Shown: positions 1-6,838 of the stretch, piece after piece | Layout: each line of letters starts with the position of its first letter | How positions within the stretch are numbered: position 1 is the stretch's first letter | Source: JACCQS01 sp050999295 | GTDB lineage: Bacteria > Actinomycetota > Actinomycetes > Mycobacteriales > Geodermatophilaceae | Length of the DNA stretch: 12,563 bases | Direction: 5' to 3' | Assembly (NCBI GenBank): GCA_050999295.1 | Contig: JBPCPI010000163.1 | Location: 1 to 12,563, forward strand | Position numbers and translations under genes: made by a program | Notes under the pieces: model-generated | Databases searched by the model: none | What the model saw: only the letters and a program-made list of their open reading frames with translations | Told to the model about the DNA's origin: nothing

Positions 1-75
1 GACCAGACCGCCGCGGCGATCATCCTGCAATCCTGGCTGGATCAGCTCGCGCACCGCAGGCAGGGGAGCCTGTGA
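1..75 (+). CDS. ruvX: RuvX/YqgF Holliday junction resolvase-like protein, C-terminal end only
   Basis: Frame 1 reads DQTAAAIILQSWLDQLAHRR and then four more residues to a TGA at 73-75; the gene begins outside the window. The D-x-x-A-A-x-x-I-L-Q-x-W-L-D pattern is typical of the last helix of the RuvX/YqgF family (RNase H-like fold; roles in 16S rRNA 5' maturation and, by family proposal, Holliday junction resolution). The gene directly before mltG and aroE in actinobacteria is usually ruvX, which supports the call. Only 24 codons are visible, so no catalytic residue can be checked. The stop codon sits in a TGTGAGCCG sequence that recurs twice downstream. Confidence 0.8.
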   Translation, partial: DQTAAAIILQSWLDQLAHRRQGSL

Positions 76-126
76 GCCGAGAGCGAGTGAGCAGCGCAGC
101 GAGGAACGCTCGAGCGGTGCGCCGGA

Positions 127-152
127 GCCGAGCATCGCAGGAGATGCTCGGC
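127..152. terminator. Perfect 10-bp inverted repeat after ruvX; possible terminator
   Basis: GCCGAGCATC (127-136) and GATGCTCGGC (143-152) are exact reverse complements around a 6-base loop GCAGGA. The hairpin lies 52 bp after the ruvX stop and would be stable in RNA. No T-tract follows on either strand, so intrinsic termination is only a possibility; GC-rich actinobacteria often have such T-less hairpins. It could instead be part of the surrounding repeat family. Confidence 0.4.
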
Positions 153-325
153 GGGACCGACGGTCTTACGGCAACCCGATCCGCATGCTTCCCGCCGAGC
201 GGCTCCGAGGAGCGGAGGCGACTCGCGCGCGGAGCGCGCCATGACAGAGCGCACGAGGCGGGCTGGCTGTGAGCCGAGAGAGAGTGAGCATCGCAGCGAG
301 GAACGAGCGAGGAGCGGAGCGAGCG

Positions 326-340
326 GTGCGCGCAGCGCAC
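326..340. repeat. Short inverted repeat just upstream of mltG
   Basis: GTGCGC (326-331) and GCGCAC (335-340) are exact reverse complements with a 3-base spacer. The hairpin ends directly before GAGGCGGG (341-348), the likely Shine-Dalgarno region of mltG, so it might affect translation of mltG. It is also simply part of the repeat array; a function is not shown. Confidence 0.4.
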
Positions 341-354
341 GAGGCGGGCTGGCA

Positions 355-1956
355 ATGAGCCGGCATCGAGCAGAGCCAGACGACGACGACGCGTCCCCGC
401 CGCCGACATCTGACACCGGACCGCTGCTGTTCGGGAACGATGCTTGGCCCCCGCTTCGTCCTCCGGCAACCCTCGGAACTGGCCAAGGCATCAGTTCCAA
501 TGGTCGGTACCCGACCGAGCGGCACACCGAACATCACACCGACGAACTGCACCTCGAAGCCGCGCTTGGCCGCCCGGCGTACACGGTTCCCCCGCGGGTC
601 TTCCCCCGGCGCGACCAGCCCACCTACAAAGAGCCAGCCTACGTCGAGGCTGACTACGTCGAGCCCAGCTACGTGGAGCCGGTGGAGGCTGCCCACCCGG
701 AGCCAGAGCGACTCTACGCCGATGAGCAGCAGCCGATCGACCAGTCGCTGATCGAGGATCAGCATGTCGAGGACTCCCTCCTCGACGAGGCAATGGGCGA
801 GGCGGCAATGGGCGACGAGCCCGCCGACGAACTCGGCCTGCTCAGCCCTGCCCCCGTGCCCGAGAAGGGTCATCGCCGGGGCCGCCGCGCGCGTACGCCG
901 CGCAGTGGAGGTCGCCGGCCGCTGTCGATCGCGCTCTCCCTAGGGGTCATCGCTGCCCTGGTGACCGGGATCTTCTTCGGGGGCAAAGCGATCCTGGATC
1001 TGATCGCCGGTGACCCCGCCGCCGACTACTCGGGTCAGGGCAGCGGCGAGGTGGAGGTGGAGATTCCAGCGGGCGCCTCCACGTCCCGCATCGCCGAGGT
1101 GCTGGCCGACAGCGATGTTGTGGCAAGTGCCGAGGCATTTCTCGCCGCCGCCGAAGGCAATCCCGATGTCAGGAACATCCAGCCCGGCTTCTATGCGATG
1201 CGCTTGCAGATGAGTGGTGAGGCTGCGGTGGCGATGATCCTGGATCCGGCGTCGAGACTTCTCGACCGCGCGACGATCCCGGAGGGCTACACCGTGGCCC
1301 GAACGCTGGAAGCCCTGGCCGAGCAGACCGACATCCCGCTGGCCGACTTCGAGGCGGCCGCGGCGGCTACCGATCAGCTCGGTCTGCCCGCGTGGGCTAA
1401 TGGGGTACTCGAAGGGTTTCTCTACCCGTCGACCTACGACATCGCCCCGGACACTACCGCCGTCGAGATCCTCACGGCCATGGTGACCCGGTTCAACGAG
1501 GTGGCTCTCGAGACCGGCTTGGAAGCAGGTGCGGCCGGTGTGGGGCTGAGTCCATACGAGTTGCTCACCGTGGCCTCGATGGTCCAGTCCGAGGTGACAG
1601 TGGAAAGAGAGCGTCCCCTGGTTGCCAGGGTGATCTACAACCGGTTGTCCCAAGGCATCCGTCTCGCCATCGACGCGACCCTGGCCTATGAGCAGGGCAT
1701 CAACGGGAACGAGCTGACGACGGAGATGCTCGAGACGGACACGCCGTACAACACCCGGACCCGCCTGGGACTGCCGCCCACCCCGATCAGCAATCCGGGG
1801 GAACCGTCCATCCTCGGCGCCCTGCAACCGGCGCTCGGGGACTGGATCTACTACGTGTTGCAAAACAGTGCCGGGGAGCATCTGTTCACCGCCAGCTATC
1901 AGGAGTTCCTCGAAGCCAAAGCACAGTGCGAGGCCGCGGGTCTCGGCTGCGCCTGA
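355..1956 (+). CDS. mltG: Endolytic murein transglycosylase MltG (YceG family)
   Basis: A 533-residue membrane-anchored lytic transglycosylase that cuts nascent peptidoglycan glycan strands on the outer face of the membrane. Residues 1-170 are an acidic, Pro/Glu-rich cytoplasmic tail with a repeated YVE motif (97-109); 171-188 are strongly basic; about 190-211 form one transmembrane segment; the YceG domain fills the rest. ASMVQSE contains Glu413, which aligns with the catalytic Glu of the family, and is followed by V-I-Y-N-R-L and a D-A-T-L-A-Y stretch; EGFLYPSTY and the C-terminal PTPISNPG are also family motifs. I chose ATG 355 because it follows GAGGCGGG by a normal distance. The frame stays open back to ATG 241, but those 38 extra codons are repeat DNA giving an Arg/Ser/Glu-rich sequence. 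The stop overlaps aroE by one base (TGATG). Confidence 0.93.
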   Translation: MSRHRAEPDDDDASPPPTSDTGPLLFGNDAWPPLRPPATLGTGQGISSNGRYPTERHTEHHTDELHLEAALGRPAYTVPPRVFPRRDQPTYKEPAYVEADYVEPSYVEPVEAAHPEPERLYADEQQPIDQSLIEDQHVEDSLLDEAMGEAAMGDEPADELGLLSPAPVPEKGHRRGRRARTPRSGGRRPLSIALSLGVIAALVTGIFFGGKAILDLIAGDPAADYSGQGSGEVEVEIPAGASTSRIAEVLADSDVVASAEAFLAAAEGNPDVRNIQPGFYAMRLQMSGEAAVAMILDPASRLLDRATIPEGYTVARTLEALAEQTDIPLADFEAAAAATDQLGLPAWANGVLEGFLYPSTYDIAPDTTAVEILTAMVTRFNEVALETGLEAGAAGVGLSPYELLTVASMVQSEVTVERERPLVARVIYNRLSQGIRLAIDATLAYEQGINGNELTTEMLETDTPYNTRTRLGLPPTPISNPGEPSILGALQPALGDWIYYVLQNSAGEHLFTASYQEFLEAKAQCEAAGLGCA

Positions 1957-2795
1957 TGCCTCCAGTGACTGGTGTGCACTGCGCAGTCGTGGGCAGCCCG
2001 ATCGCCCACTCTCGATCCCCCGTACTCCACCGGGCCGCCTACGCCGCCCTCGGTCTGACCGAGTGGAGCTATGCGAAGTTCGAACTGCAGACCGCAGAAC
2101 TACCGGGCTGGCTGGCCGGCTTGGACGAGAGCTGGCGCGGGATCTCAGTCACGATGCCGGTCAAGGCGCAGGCACTTGCCTGCGCCGAGGATGCCTCCGA
2201 ACTCGCCGCGATGTTGGGAGCAGCCAACACCCTGGTTCGCACCAATCGCGGCTGGCAGGCCGACAACACCGACGTCGCCGGCCTCCTGGGTGCCTTAGGC
2301 GAGGCCCGTGCCGATCCTGGACCAGGCGCGGGTGTCGCCGCGGTGGTGGGCGCCGGCGGAACTGGAGCGGCGGCTGTTGCCGCTCTGGCCAACCTGGGGT
2401 ATCAGCAGGTGGACGTCGTGGTCCGGAATCCCGGACGGGCGCGCGCCTTGCTCACCCTCGCAGAACGACTCGGCCTGACCGCCCGGCTGCACACCTGGCC
2501 CGGCGATGCGGCGCTGGGCGCGGCTCTAGTCATCAGCGCCGTCCCGGCCGCGGCGACCGGCGATCTGCTCGGTCACCGGTGGCGGGTCGGGCAGACCGTT
2601 CTGGATGTCAGCTACGACCCATGGCCGTCGCGCCTGGTCGAGGCTGCCGCGGGCGCAGGCGCCCTGGCGGTCGGGGGCGCGGCCGTGCTGTTGTGGCAGG
2701 CCGTACGGCAGGTCGAGTTGATGACCGGTCATCCGGCACCTGTGGATGCCATGCGCGAGGCACTGCTCCCGGGTGGCACGCTCGCCCCAGCATGA
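1956..2795 (+). CDS. aroE: Shikimate dehydrogenase (NADP+)
   Basis: A 279-residue cytosolic enzyme that reduces 3-dehydroshikimate to shikimate with NADPH, the fourth step of the shikimate pathway. The N-terminal substrate domain has G-S-P-I-A-H-S-R-S-P (14-22 region), S-V-T-M-P-V-K with the catalytic Lys70, and A-D-N-T-D with the catalytic Asp106. The Rossmann half begins with V-G-A-G-G-T-G-A-A-A (131-140), the dinucleotide loop. The ATG at 1956 overlaps the mltG stop as TGATG, pointing to translational coupling; an in-frame ATG at 1926 lies inside mltG and is unlikely. The length is normal for AroE. The next gene starts in an ATGA overlap. The variants YdiB and SdhL are less likely because of the aro-operon setting. 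Confidence 0.95.
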   Translation: MPPVTGVHCAVVGSPIAHSRSPVLHRAAYAALGLTEWSYAKFELQTAELPGWLAGLDESWRGISVTMPVKAQALACAEDASELAAMLGAANTLVRTNRGWQADNTDVAGLLGALGEARADPGPGAGVAAVVGAGGTGAAAVAALANLGYQQVDVVVRNPGRARALLTLAERLGLTARLHTWPGDAALGAALVISAVPAAATGDLLGHRWRVGQTVLDVSYDPWPSRLVEAAAGAGALAVGGAAVLLWQAVRQVELMTGHPAPVDAMREALLPGGTLAPA

Positions 2796-3556
2796 GTCTG
2801 GTCACCGCGATCGCCGAGCACCCCGCCCTGCTGGGCTTCGGCGCGATCGCAGGCGTGCTGTTGGGTCCGTTCGCCGCATCGGCCAGCGTCACCGTGCCGG
2901 ATCGGAGGTGGCCATGGCAGTCGGGATCGGCGAGCTGGCCGATCGGTCACCCGGCCACCGGTCGACGCCGGATCCTGCTGACGCTGACCAGCGCGGTAGT
3001 CCTCAGCAGCCTGTCCGCTGTGCTCGGGTGGCGTCCCGCGATGTTCGCCTTTCTGACCATGGGCATCGTCGGGCTGATGCTTGCCGCCGTCGACCTGGAA
3101 CATCACCGACTGCCTGATCGGCTCACCGCGACCGCTGCCGTAGTCTCGGCCGTGCTTGTGCTCCTCGATGCAGTGCTGCTGGGTTCGTGGCCGAGGTTGG
3201 CCAGCGGACTCATCTGCGCCTCGGTCGCCTTCGCCGGGTTTTTCGTGATGGCGCTGATCAGTCCGCGCGGGATGGGATTGGGCGATGTGAAGCTGGCCGG
3301 TCTGCTCAGCTTCCATACTGGATGGCTGGCCTGGGAGCTCGCCCTATTCGCCGTGCTGGCAGGTTTCGTCGTCGGGGCGGTGGCGTCGCTGGTTCTGCTG
3401 CTGGCCCGCCGGGCAACCCTGCGCACCGCCATCCCGTTCGGCCCCGCCCTACTCCTTGGCGCCTGGACCGTTGTCCTCGCGTTCGGACCGATCGACCAGA
3501 GCGAAGCAGTCGCCGGGGGGCACCTGCCAAACTTGGCGGCATGCTGCGCTGGTTGA
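2792..3556 (+). CDS. A24-family prepilin-type leader peptidase, without methylase domain
   Basis: A 254-residue polytopic membrane protein of the type IV prepilin peptidase family, aspartyl proteases that cut leader peptides at the inner membrane face. Both family motifs are present: Asp101 in D-L-E-H-H-R-L-P-D and the GxGD motif G-M-G-L-G-D (160-165, Asp165). The C-terminal I-P-F-G-P-A-L-L-L-G-A-W is also typical. Hydrophobic stretches cover about 12-33, 60-78, 83-100, 112-131, 136-155, 176-205 and 215-232. The N-terminal methyltransferase domain with paired Cys motifs seen in PilD/GspO is absent, so it resembles the short actinobacterial form (Rv2551c in M. tuberculosis occupies the same place beside aroE). 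No pilus genes are in the window, so its substrate is unknown. ATG 2792 is in an ATGA overlap with aroE; the 3' end overlaps aroC by 16 bp. Confidence 0.88.
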   Translation: MSLVTAIAEHPALLGFGAIAGVLLGPFAASASVTVPDRRWPWQSGSASWPIGHPATGRRRILLTLTSAVVLSSLSAVLGWRPAMFAFLTMGIVGLMLAAVDLEHHRLPDRLTATAAVVSAVLVLLDAVLLGSWPRLASGLICASVAFAGFFVMALISPRGMGLGDVKLAGLLSFHTGWLAWELALFAVLAGFVVGAVASLVLLLARRATLRTAIPFGPALLLGAWTVVLAFGPIDQSEAVAGGHLPNLAACCAG

Positions 3557-4719
3557 CGGCGGGGGAGTCACACGGTCCGGCTCTCACCGCGATCCTCGAA
3601 GGGCTTCCGGCCGGGGTCCGGATCACGACCGAAGATCTCGTCGTGGCACTGGCGCGGCGCCGGCTCGGTTACGGCCGAGGTGCCCGGATGAGCTTCGAAC
3701 GTGACGAGGTGAGCTTCCGCGGCGGCCTGCGGCACGGACTGAGCCTGGGCGGCCCGATCTCGATCGAGATCGCCAACACCGAGTGGCCGAAGTGGGAGAC
3801 CGTGATGGCCGCGGACCCGGTGGACGAGACGATTCTGGCCGGACAGGCGCGCAATGCACCGCTGACCAGGCCGCGTCCAGGGCACGCAGATCTGACCGGG
3901 ATGCAGAAGTACGGGTTCGCTGATGCCCGGCCGGTACTGGAGCGAGCCAGTGCACGGGAGACCGCTGCCCGGGTTGCGCTAGGGGCGGTGGCCGCTGCCT
4001 TCCTCGGTCAGACCACAGGAGCGACGCTGCTCAGCCATGTCGTCTCGCTCGGCTCCGCCAGCACCCCGCCGGGTGCGATCCCCTCCCCGGCCGACCAGGA
4101 TCGGATCGACGCTGATCCGGTTCGCTGCTTCGATCCCGAGGCGGCTGCCGCGATGGTTGCCGAAGTCGACTCCGCCAAGCGGGACGGGGACACCCTGGGC
4201 GGTGTCGTCGAGGTCGTCGTTGCCGGATTGCCCCCAGGCCTGGGCAGTTTCACGCACTGGGACCGGCGCCTGGATGGTCGACTGGCTGCTGCCCTGATGG
4301 GAATCCAGGCGATCAAGGGAGTCGAGGTAGGCGACGGTTTCGCCACGGCGGCTCGGCGGGGATCGCAGGCTCATGACGAGATCGTGTCCGGTCCCGACCG
4401 GTTGCATCGGGTGACCGGCCGGTCCGGCGGCATCGAAGGCGGGATGAGCACCGGGGAACTGCTCCGGGTTCGGGCGGCGATGAAGCCGATCTCGACCGTA
4501 CCGAAAGCGCTGGCGACCGTGGACGTGGCCACCGGTGCTGCGGCGACCGCCATCAATCAGCGCAGCGACGTGTGCGCCGTTCCGGCAGCCGGCATCGTCG
4601 CCGAAGCGATGGTCGCGCTGGTCCTGGCCGATGCGGTCCTGGAGAAGTTCGGCGGCGACTCGGTCACCGAGTGCGCGCGCAATGTCGCTGCCTACCTCGA
4701 GAACCTGTCCATCCGGTGA
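3541..4719 (+). CDS. aroC: Chorismate synthase
   Basis: A 392-residue FMN-dependent enzyme that converts 5-enolpyruvylshikimate 3-phosphate to chorismate, the last step of the shikimate pathway. It starts MLRWLTAGESHG, with the conserved His11 of the first family signature. R-P-G-H-A-D-L-T-G carries the second catalytic His (115), A-S-A-R-E-T-A-A-R-V-A (136-146) is the second signature, and R-S-D-V-C-A-V-P-A-A-G (341-351) is the third, with Asp343. The frame is open upstream to 3187, but homology begins at ATG 3541. This start lies inside the last codons of the peptidase gene (16-bp overlap) and has no strong Shine-Dalgarno, so translation may depend on coupling. The stop overlaps the aroK start in GTGA. 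Full length, nothing missing. Confidence 0.97.
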   Translation: MLRWLTAGESHGPALTAILEGLPAGVRITTEDLVVALARRRLGYGRGARMSFERDEVSFRGGLRHGLSLGGPISIEIANTEWPKWETVMAADPVDETILAGQARNAPLTRPRPGHADLTGMQKYGFADARPVLERASARETAARVALGAVAAAFLGQTTGATLLSHVVSLGSASTPPGAIPSPADQDRIDADPVRCFDPEAAAAMVAEVDSAKRDGDTLGGVVEVVVAGLPPGLGSFTHWDRRLDGRLAAALMGIQAIKGVEVGDGFATAARRGSQAHDEIVSGPDRLHRVTGRSGGIEGGMSTGELLRVRAAMKPISTVPKALATVDVATGAAATAINQRSDVCAVPAAGIVAEAMVALVLADAVLEKFGGDSVTECARNVAAYLENLSIR

Positions 4720-5258
4720 GCGCACCGCATTCTCAGCCGGTCGCCGTGCTGGTAGGCGCGCCGGGTGCCGGGAAATCGACGGTCGGGCGCGTGCTGGCCG
4801 GCGCGCTCGGTGTCGAGTTCCGAGACACCGACCGGGATATCGAGCAGGCCACCGGAAGGCCGATCAGCGATATTTTCGTCGACGACGGGGAGGACCACTT
4901 CCGCCGTCTGGAGACCGAGGCCGTGGCGCTGGCACTTGCCGAGCACCACGGCGTACTGGCCCTCGGTGGCGGCGCCATCCTGGACGCCCGAACGCGGGCT
5001 CTGCTGGCGGGTCATCGGGTGGTCTGGTTGCAGATTGACGTGCCCGCTGCCGCCAAGCGCGTCGGGTTGGCGCGCGATCGCCCCATGCTGACGATGAACC
5101 CCCGCGCTCACCTCCGTCAGCTGCTCCTTGCGCGTGCGCCGCTCTACGCCGAAGTGGCCACCGATGTCATCGACACCTCCGAACTCAGCGTCACCGCCAC
5201 AGTGGATCAGCTACGCCTGCGGCTGGCTCAGCCCGGTCAGCCGACGTCAGCTTCGTGA
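4716..5258 (+). CDS. aroK: Shikimate kinase
   Basis: A 180-residue P-loop kinase that phosphorylates shikimate at O3 using ATP, step five of the pathway. The Walker A loop is G-A-P-G-A-G-K-S-T (14-22). D-T-D (37-39), F-R-R-L-E (62-66) and G-G-G-A (84-87) form the shikimate site, and L-A-R-D-R-P-M-L (118-125) is the ATP lid with its conserved Arg. L-L-A-R-A-P-L-Y matches the C-terminal Arg helix. The GTG at 4716 overlaps the aroC stop (GTGA) and gives the usual family length; the open frame further upstream lies inside aroC. Eight bases separate it from aroB, and a GTG-AGC-GCA-TAA minimal frame (5255-5266) lies across this junction. Confidence 0.96.
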   Translation: MSAPHSQPVAVLVGAPGAGKSTVGRVLAGALGVEFRDTDRDIEQATGRPISDIFVDDGEDHFRRLETEAVALALAEHHGVLALGGGAILDARTRALLAGHRVVWLQIDVPAAAKRVGLARDRPMLTMNPRAHLRQLLLARAPLYAEVATDVIDTSELSVTATVDQLRLRLAQPGQPTSAS

Positions 5259-5266
5259 GCGCATAA

Positions 5267-6319
5267 GTGGAGTCCATCGAGGTCCGTGGCGCAGCCCCGT
5301 ACGTGGTCACGGTCGGGACCGGCGTCGCCGACCAGGTCGTTCCTGCTGCTCTGGGAGCTCAGCGCGTCGCCTTGATCCACGGCTCGCAGCCCGAACGAGG
5401 GCTGCTGCGGACCTGCGAGCGACTCGGCACAGCCGGCTACGATGTGACCCCGATCGCAGTGCCCGACGGCGAGTCCGGGAAAAGCCTCGATGTGGCGCGA
5501 ATGTGCTGGGACACGCTGGGCTCCCGCGGATTCACCCGCAGCGACGTCGTCGTTGGCTTCGGTGGCGGAGCGGTGACCGACCTCGCCGGATTCGTGGCCG
5601 CGACCTGGCTGCGCGGAGTGCGGTTGGTCAATCTTCCGACGACCCTGCTCGGCATGGTCGACGCCGCAGTGGGTGGAAAGACCGCAATCAACGTGCCGGC
5701 CGGCAAGAACCTTGTCGGGGCCTTCCATCCCCCGGTGGCGGTGATCGCCGATCTGGCGTTTCTCGAGAGCCTGCCCGAGACGGAGTACCGCTCGGGATTG
5801 GCCGAGGTGGTGAAGTGTGGTTTCATCGCCGATCCGGTGATCCTCGAGCTACTTTCCGGCGACCCCACCGGGCGGGCCGACCAGGGCGAACTAGTCGTAC
5901 GCGCGGTGCAGGTCAAGGCCGAAGTCGTCGCCGAGGACCTCACCGACCTCGGTCGGCGGGAGATGCTGAACTACGGCCACACCCTGGGACACGCGATCGA
6001 ATCGGCCAGCGGCTACTCCGTCCGGCACGGGGAGGCGATCAGCATCGGCATGGTCTTCGCTGCCCAGCTCGCCCGGCACGCCGGGCTGCTCGATCACAGC
6101 GGTGCAGCTCTCCACCGAGAGCTGCTCGCCGCCATGGGGCTCCCAACCAGCTATCGAGGGCCGCTGGCCGAACTCCTGGCCCTGATGCGGGTGGACAAGA
6201 AGGCTCGGGGGGATCGGCTGAGGTTCGTCGTTCTCGAGGACATCGCTCGTCCACGGATCCTGGAAGGGCCGGACGAGCAGCTGCTCGAGGCGGCGTATGC
6301 CGACCTCGTGCCTGCGTGA
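5267..6319 (+). CDS. aroB: 3-dehydroquinate synthase
   Basis: A 350-residue NAD+- and divalent-metal-dependent enzyme that cyclises DAHP to 3-dehydroquinate, step two of the pathway. The NAD-binding G-F-G-G-G-A-V-T-D (97-105) is followed by A-G-F-V-A-A-T-W-L-R-G. P-T-T-L-L-G-M-V-D (124-132) and G-G-K-T-A-I-N (136-142) belong to the active site. Metal ligands predicted by family alignment are Glu180 (G-L-A-E-V-V-K), His238 (N-Y-G-H-T-L-G-H) and His254 (R-H-G-E-A). The start is GTG 5267, eight bases after the aroK stop; no strong Shine-Dalgarno is seen, so reinitiation after aroK is likely. Normal length and intact. Confidence 0.96.
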   Translation: MESIEVRGAAPYVVTVGTGVADQVVPAALGAQRVALIHGSQPERGLLRTCERLGTAGYDVTPIAVPDGESGKSLDVARMCWDTLGSRGFTRSDVVVGFGGGAVTDLAGFVAATWLRGVRLVNLPTTLLGMVDAAVGGKTAINVPAGKNLVGAFHPPVAVIADLAFLESLPETEYRSGLAEVVKCGFIADPVILELLSGDPTGRADQGELVVRAVQVKAEVVAEDLTDLGRREMLNYGHTLGHAIESASGYSVRHGEAISIGMVFAAQLARHAGLLDHSGAALHRELLAAMGLPTSYRGPLAELLALMRVDKKARGDRLRFVVLEDIARPRILEGPDEQLLEAAYADLVPA

Positions 6320-6391
6320 GGGGGTGGAGGAGAGCATACTTCGGCTCAACGCAACGCTGTCCGGTCCCGCGACTGTATGGAAGGAACGCTC
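6320..6391 (+). promoter_or_regulatory. Short aroB-aroQ gap with the aroQ ribosome binding site
   Basis: This 72-bp gap is the longest non-coding stretch inside the mltG-to-nusB run. GGAAGGA at 6379-6385 sits six bases before GTG 6392 and is a convincing Shine-Dalgarno. A second purine run, GGAGGAG at 6327-6333, has no ATG or GTG at a useful distance after it. CATACT at 6335-6340 resembles a -10 box (4 of 6 bases), but I see no matching -35, so an internal promoter is only possible. Confidence 0.45.
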
Positions 6392-6838
6392 GTGCCGATT
6401 CAGGTGCTGAACGGGGCCAATCTCGGTCGGCTCGGCAGCCGGGAACCCGAGATCTACGGCCTGACCAGCTATGCCCAACTCGAGGTGCTCTGTGAGAGCG
6501 CCGCGGCGCATATGGGAATGGCCATCAAGGTCCGGCAGACCGACGCCGAGAGTGAGCTGATCGGTTGGCTGCACGAGGCCGCCGACGCCGGCGATGCCGT
6601 GCTGCTCAACCCGGGGGCGTGGGCGCACACCTCGGTGGCGGTCGCCGATGCGTGCGCAGCGCTGACCGGACCCCTGGTGGAGGTGCATATCAGCAACATG
6701 TTCGCCAGGGAGTCCTTTCGGCACCACTCCTATGTCTCGGCCCACGCCGCTGGGGTCATCTGCGGCCTGGGAGTGGACGGCTACCTGTTGGGGCTGCGCT
6801 GGCTCGCCGCCCAGATCAGCGTCGAACCGCACGGGTGA
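6392..6838 (+). CDS. aroQ: 3-dehydroquinate dehydratase, type II
   Basis: A 148-residue enzyme of the dodecameric type II class that dehydrates 3-dehydroquinate to 3-dehydroshikimate, step three of the shikimate pathway. The N-terminal V-L-N-G-A-N-L-G-R-L-G-S-R-E-P-E-I-Y-G contains the catalytic Arg17 and Tyr22. N-P-G-A-W-A-H-T-S (73-81) and E-V-H-I-S-N (97-102, His99) form the substrate site, and R-E-S-F-R-H-H-S supplies the conserved Arg. GTG 6392 is preferred over ATG 6377 because GGAAGGA (6379-6385) is correctly placed for 6392 and overlaps the earlier ATG, and because family homology begins here. Small departures from the commonest motif (NGPNLNLLG; T in NPGAxTHTS) look like lineage variation. 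The stop overlaps the next start (GTGA). Confidence 0.95.
   Translation: MPIQVLNGANLGRLGSREPEIYGLTSYAQLEVLCESAAAHMGMAIKVRQTDAESELIGWLHEAADAGDAVLLNPGAWAHTSVAVADACAALTGPLVEVHISNMFARESFRHHSYVSAHAAGVICGLGVDGYLLGLRWLAAQISVEPHG

Larger units (their letters stand above)
71..362. repeat. Degenerate repeat array between ruvX and mltG
   Basis: Two 38-bp copies starting TGTGAGCCGAGAG and ending GAGGAACG lie at 71-108 and 268-305 and differ at only two bases. Each is followed by GAGCGGTGCG (112-121 and 321-330). A 20-bp sequence beginning AGCGCACGAGG is present identically at 248-267 and 334-353, each time directly followed by a TGAGCCG element (270-276 and 356-362). The same TGAGCCG at 73-79 contains the ruvX stop codon and at 356-362 overlaps the mltG start. 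Apart from these repeats and the hairpins listed separately, I see nothing coding in 76-354. Confidence 0.8.

Noticed and set aside
76..354. CRISPR array or insertion sequence in the ruvX-mltG spacer
   Set aside because: The repeats are few, unevenly spaced and without uniform spacers, and there is no transposase or terminal inverted repeat with target duplication.
1868..2791. Long upstream extension of the A24 peptidase frame across aroE
   Set aside because: It is an Arg-rich shadow of aroE; family homology and the ATGA overlap place the start at 2792.
6324..6410. 28-codon frame beginning GTG in the aroB-aroQ gap
   Set aside because: It has no Shine-Dalgarno before its GTG, overlaps the start of aroQ in another frame and shows no recognisable sequence.
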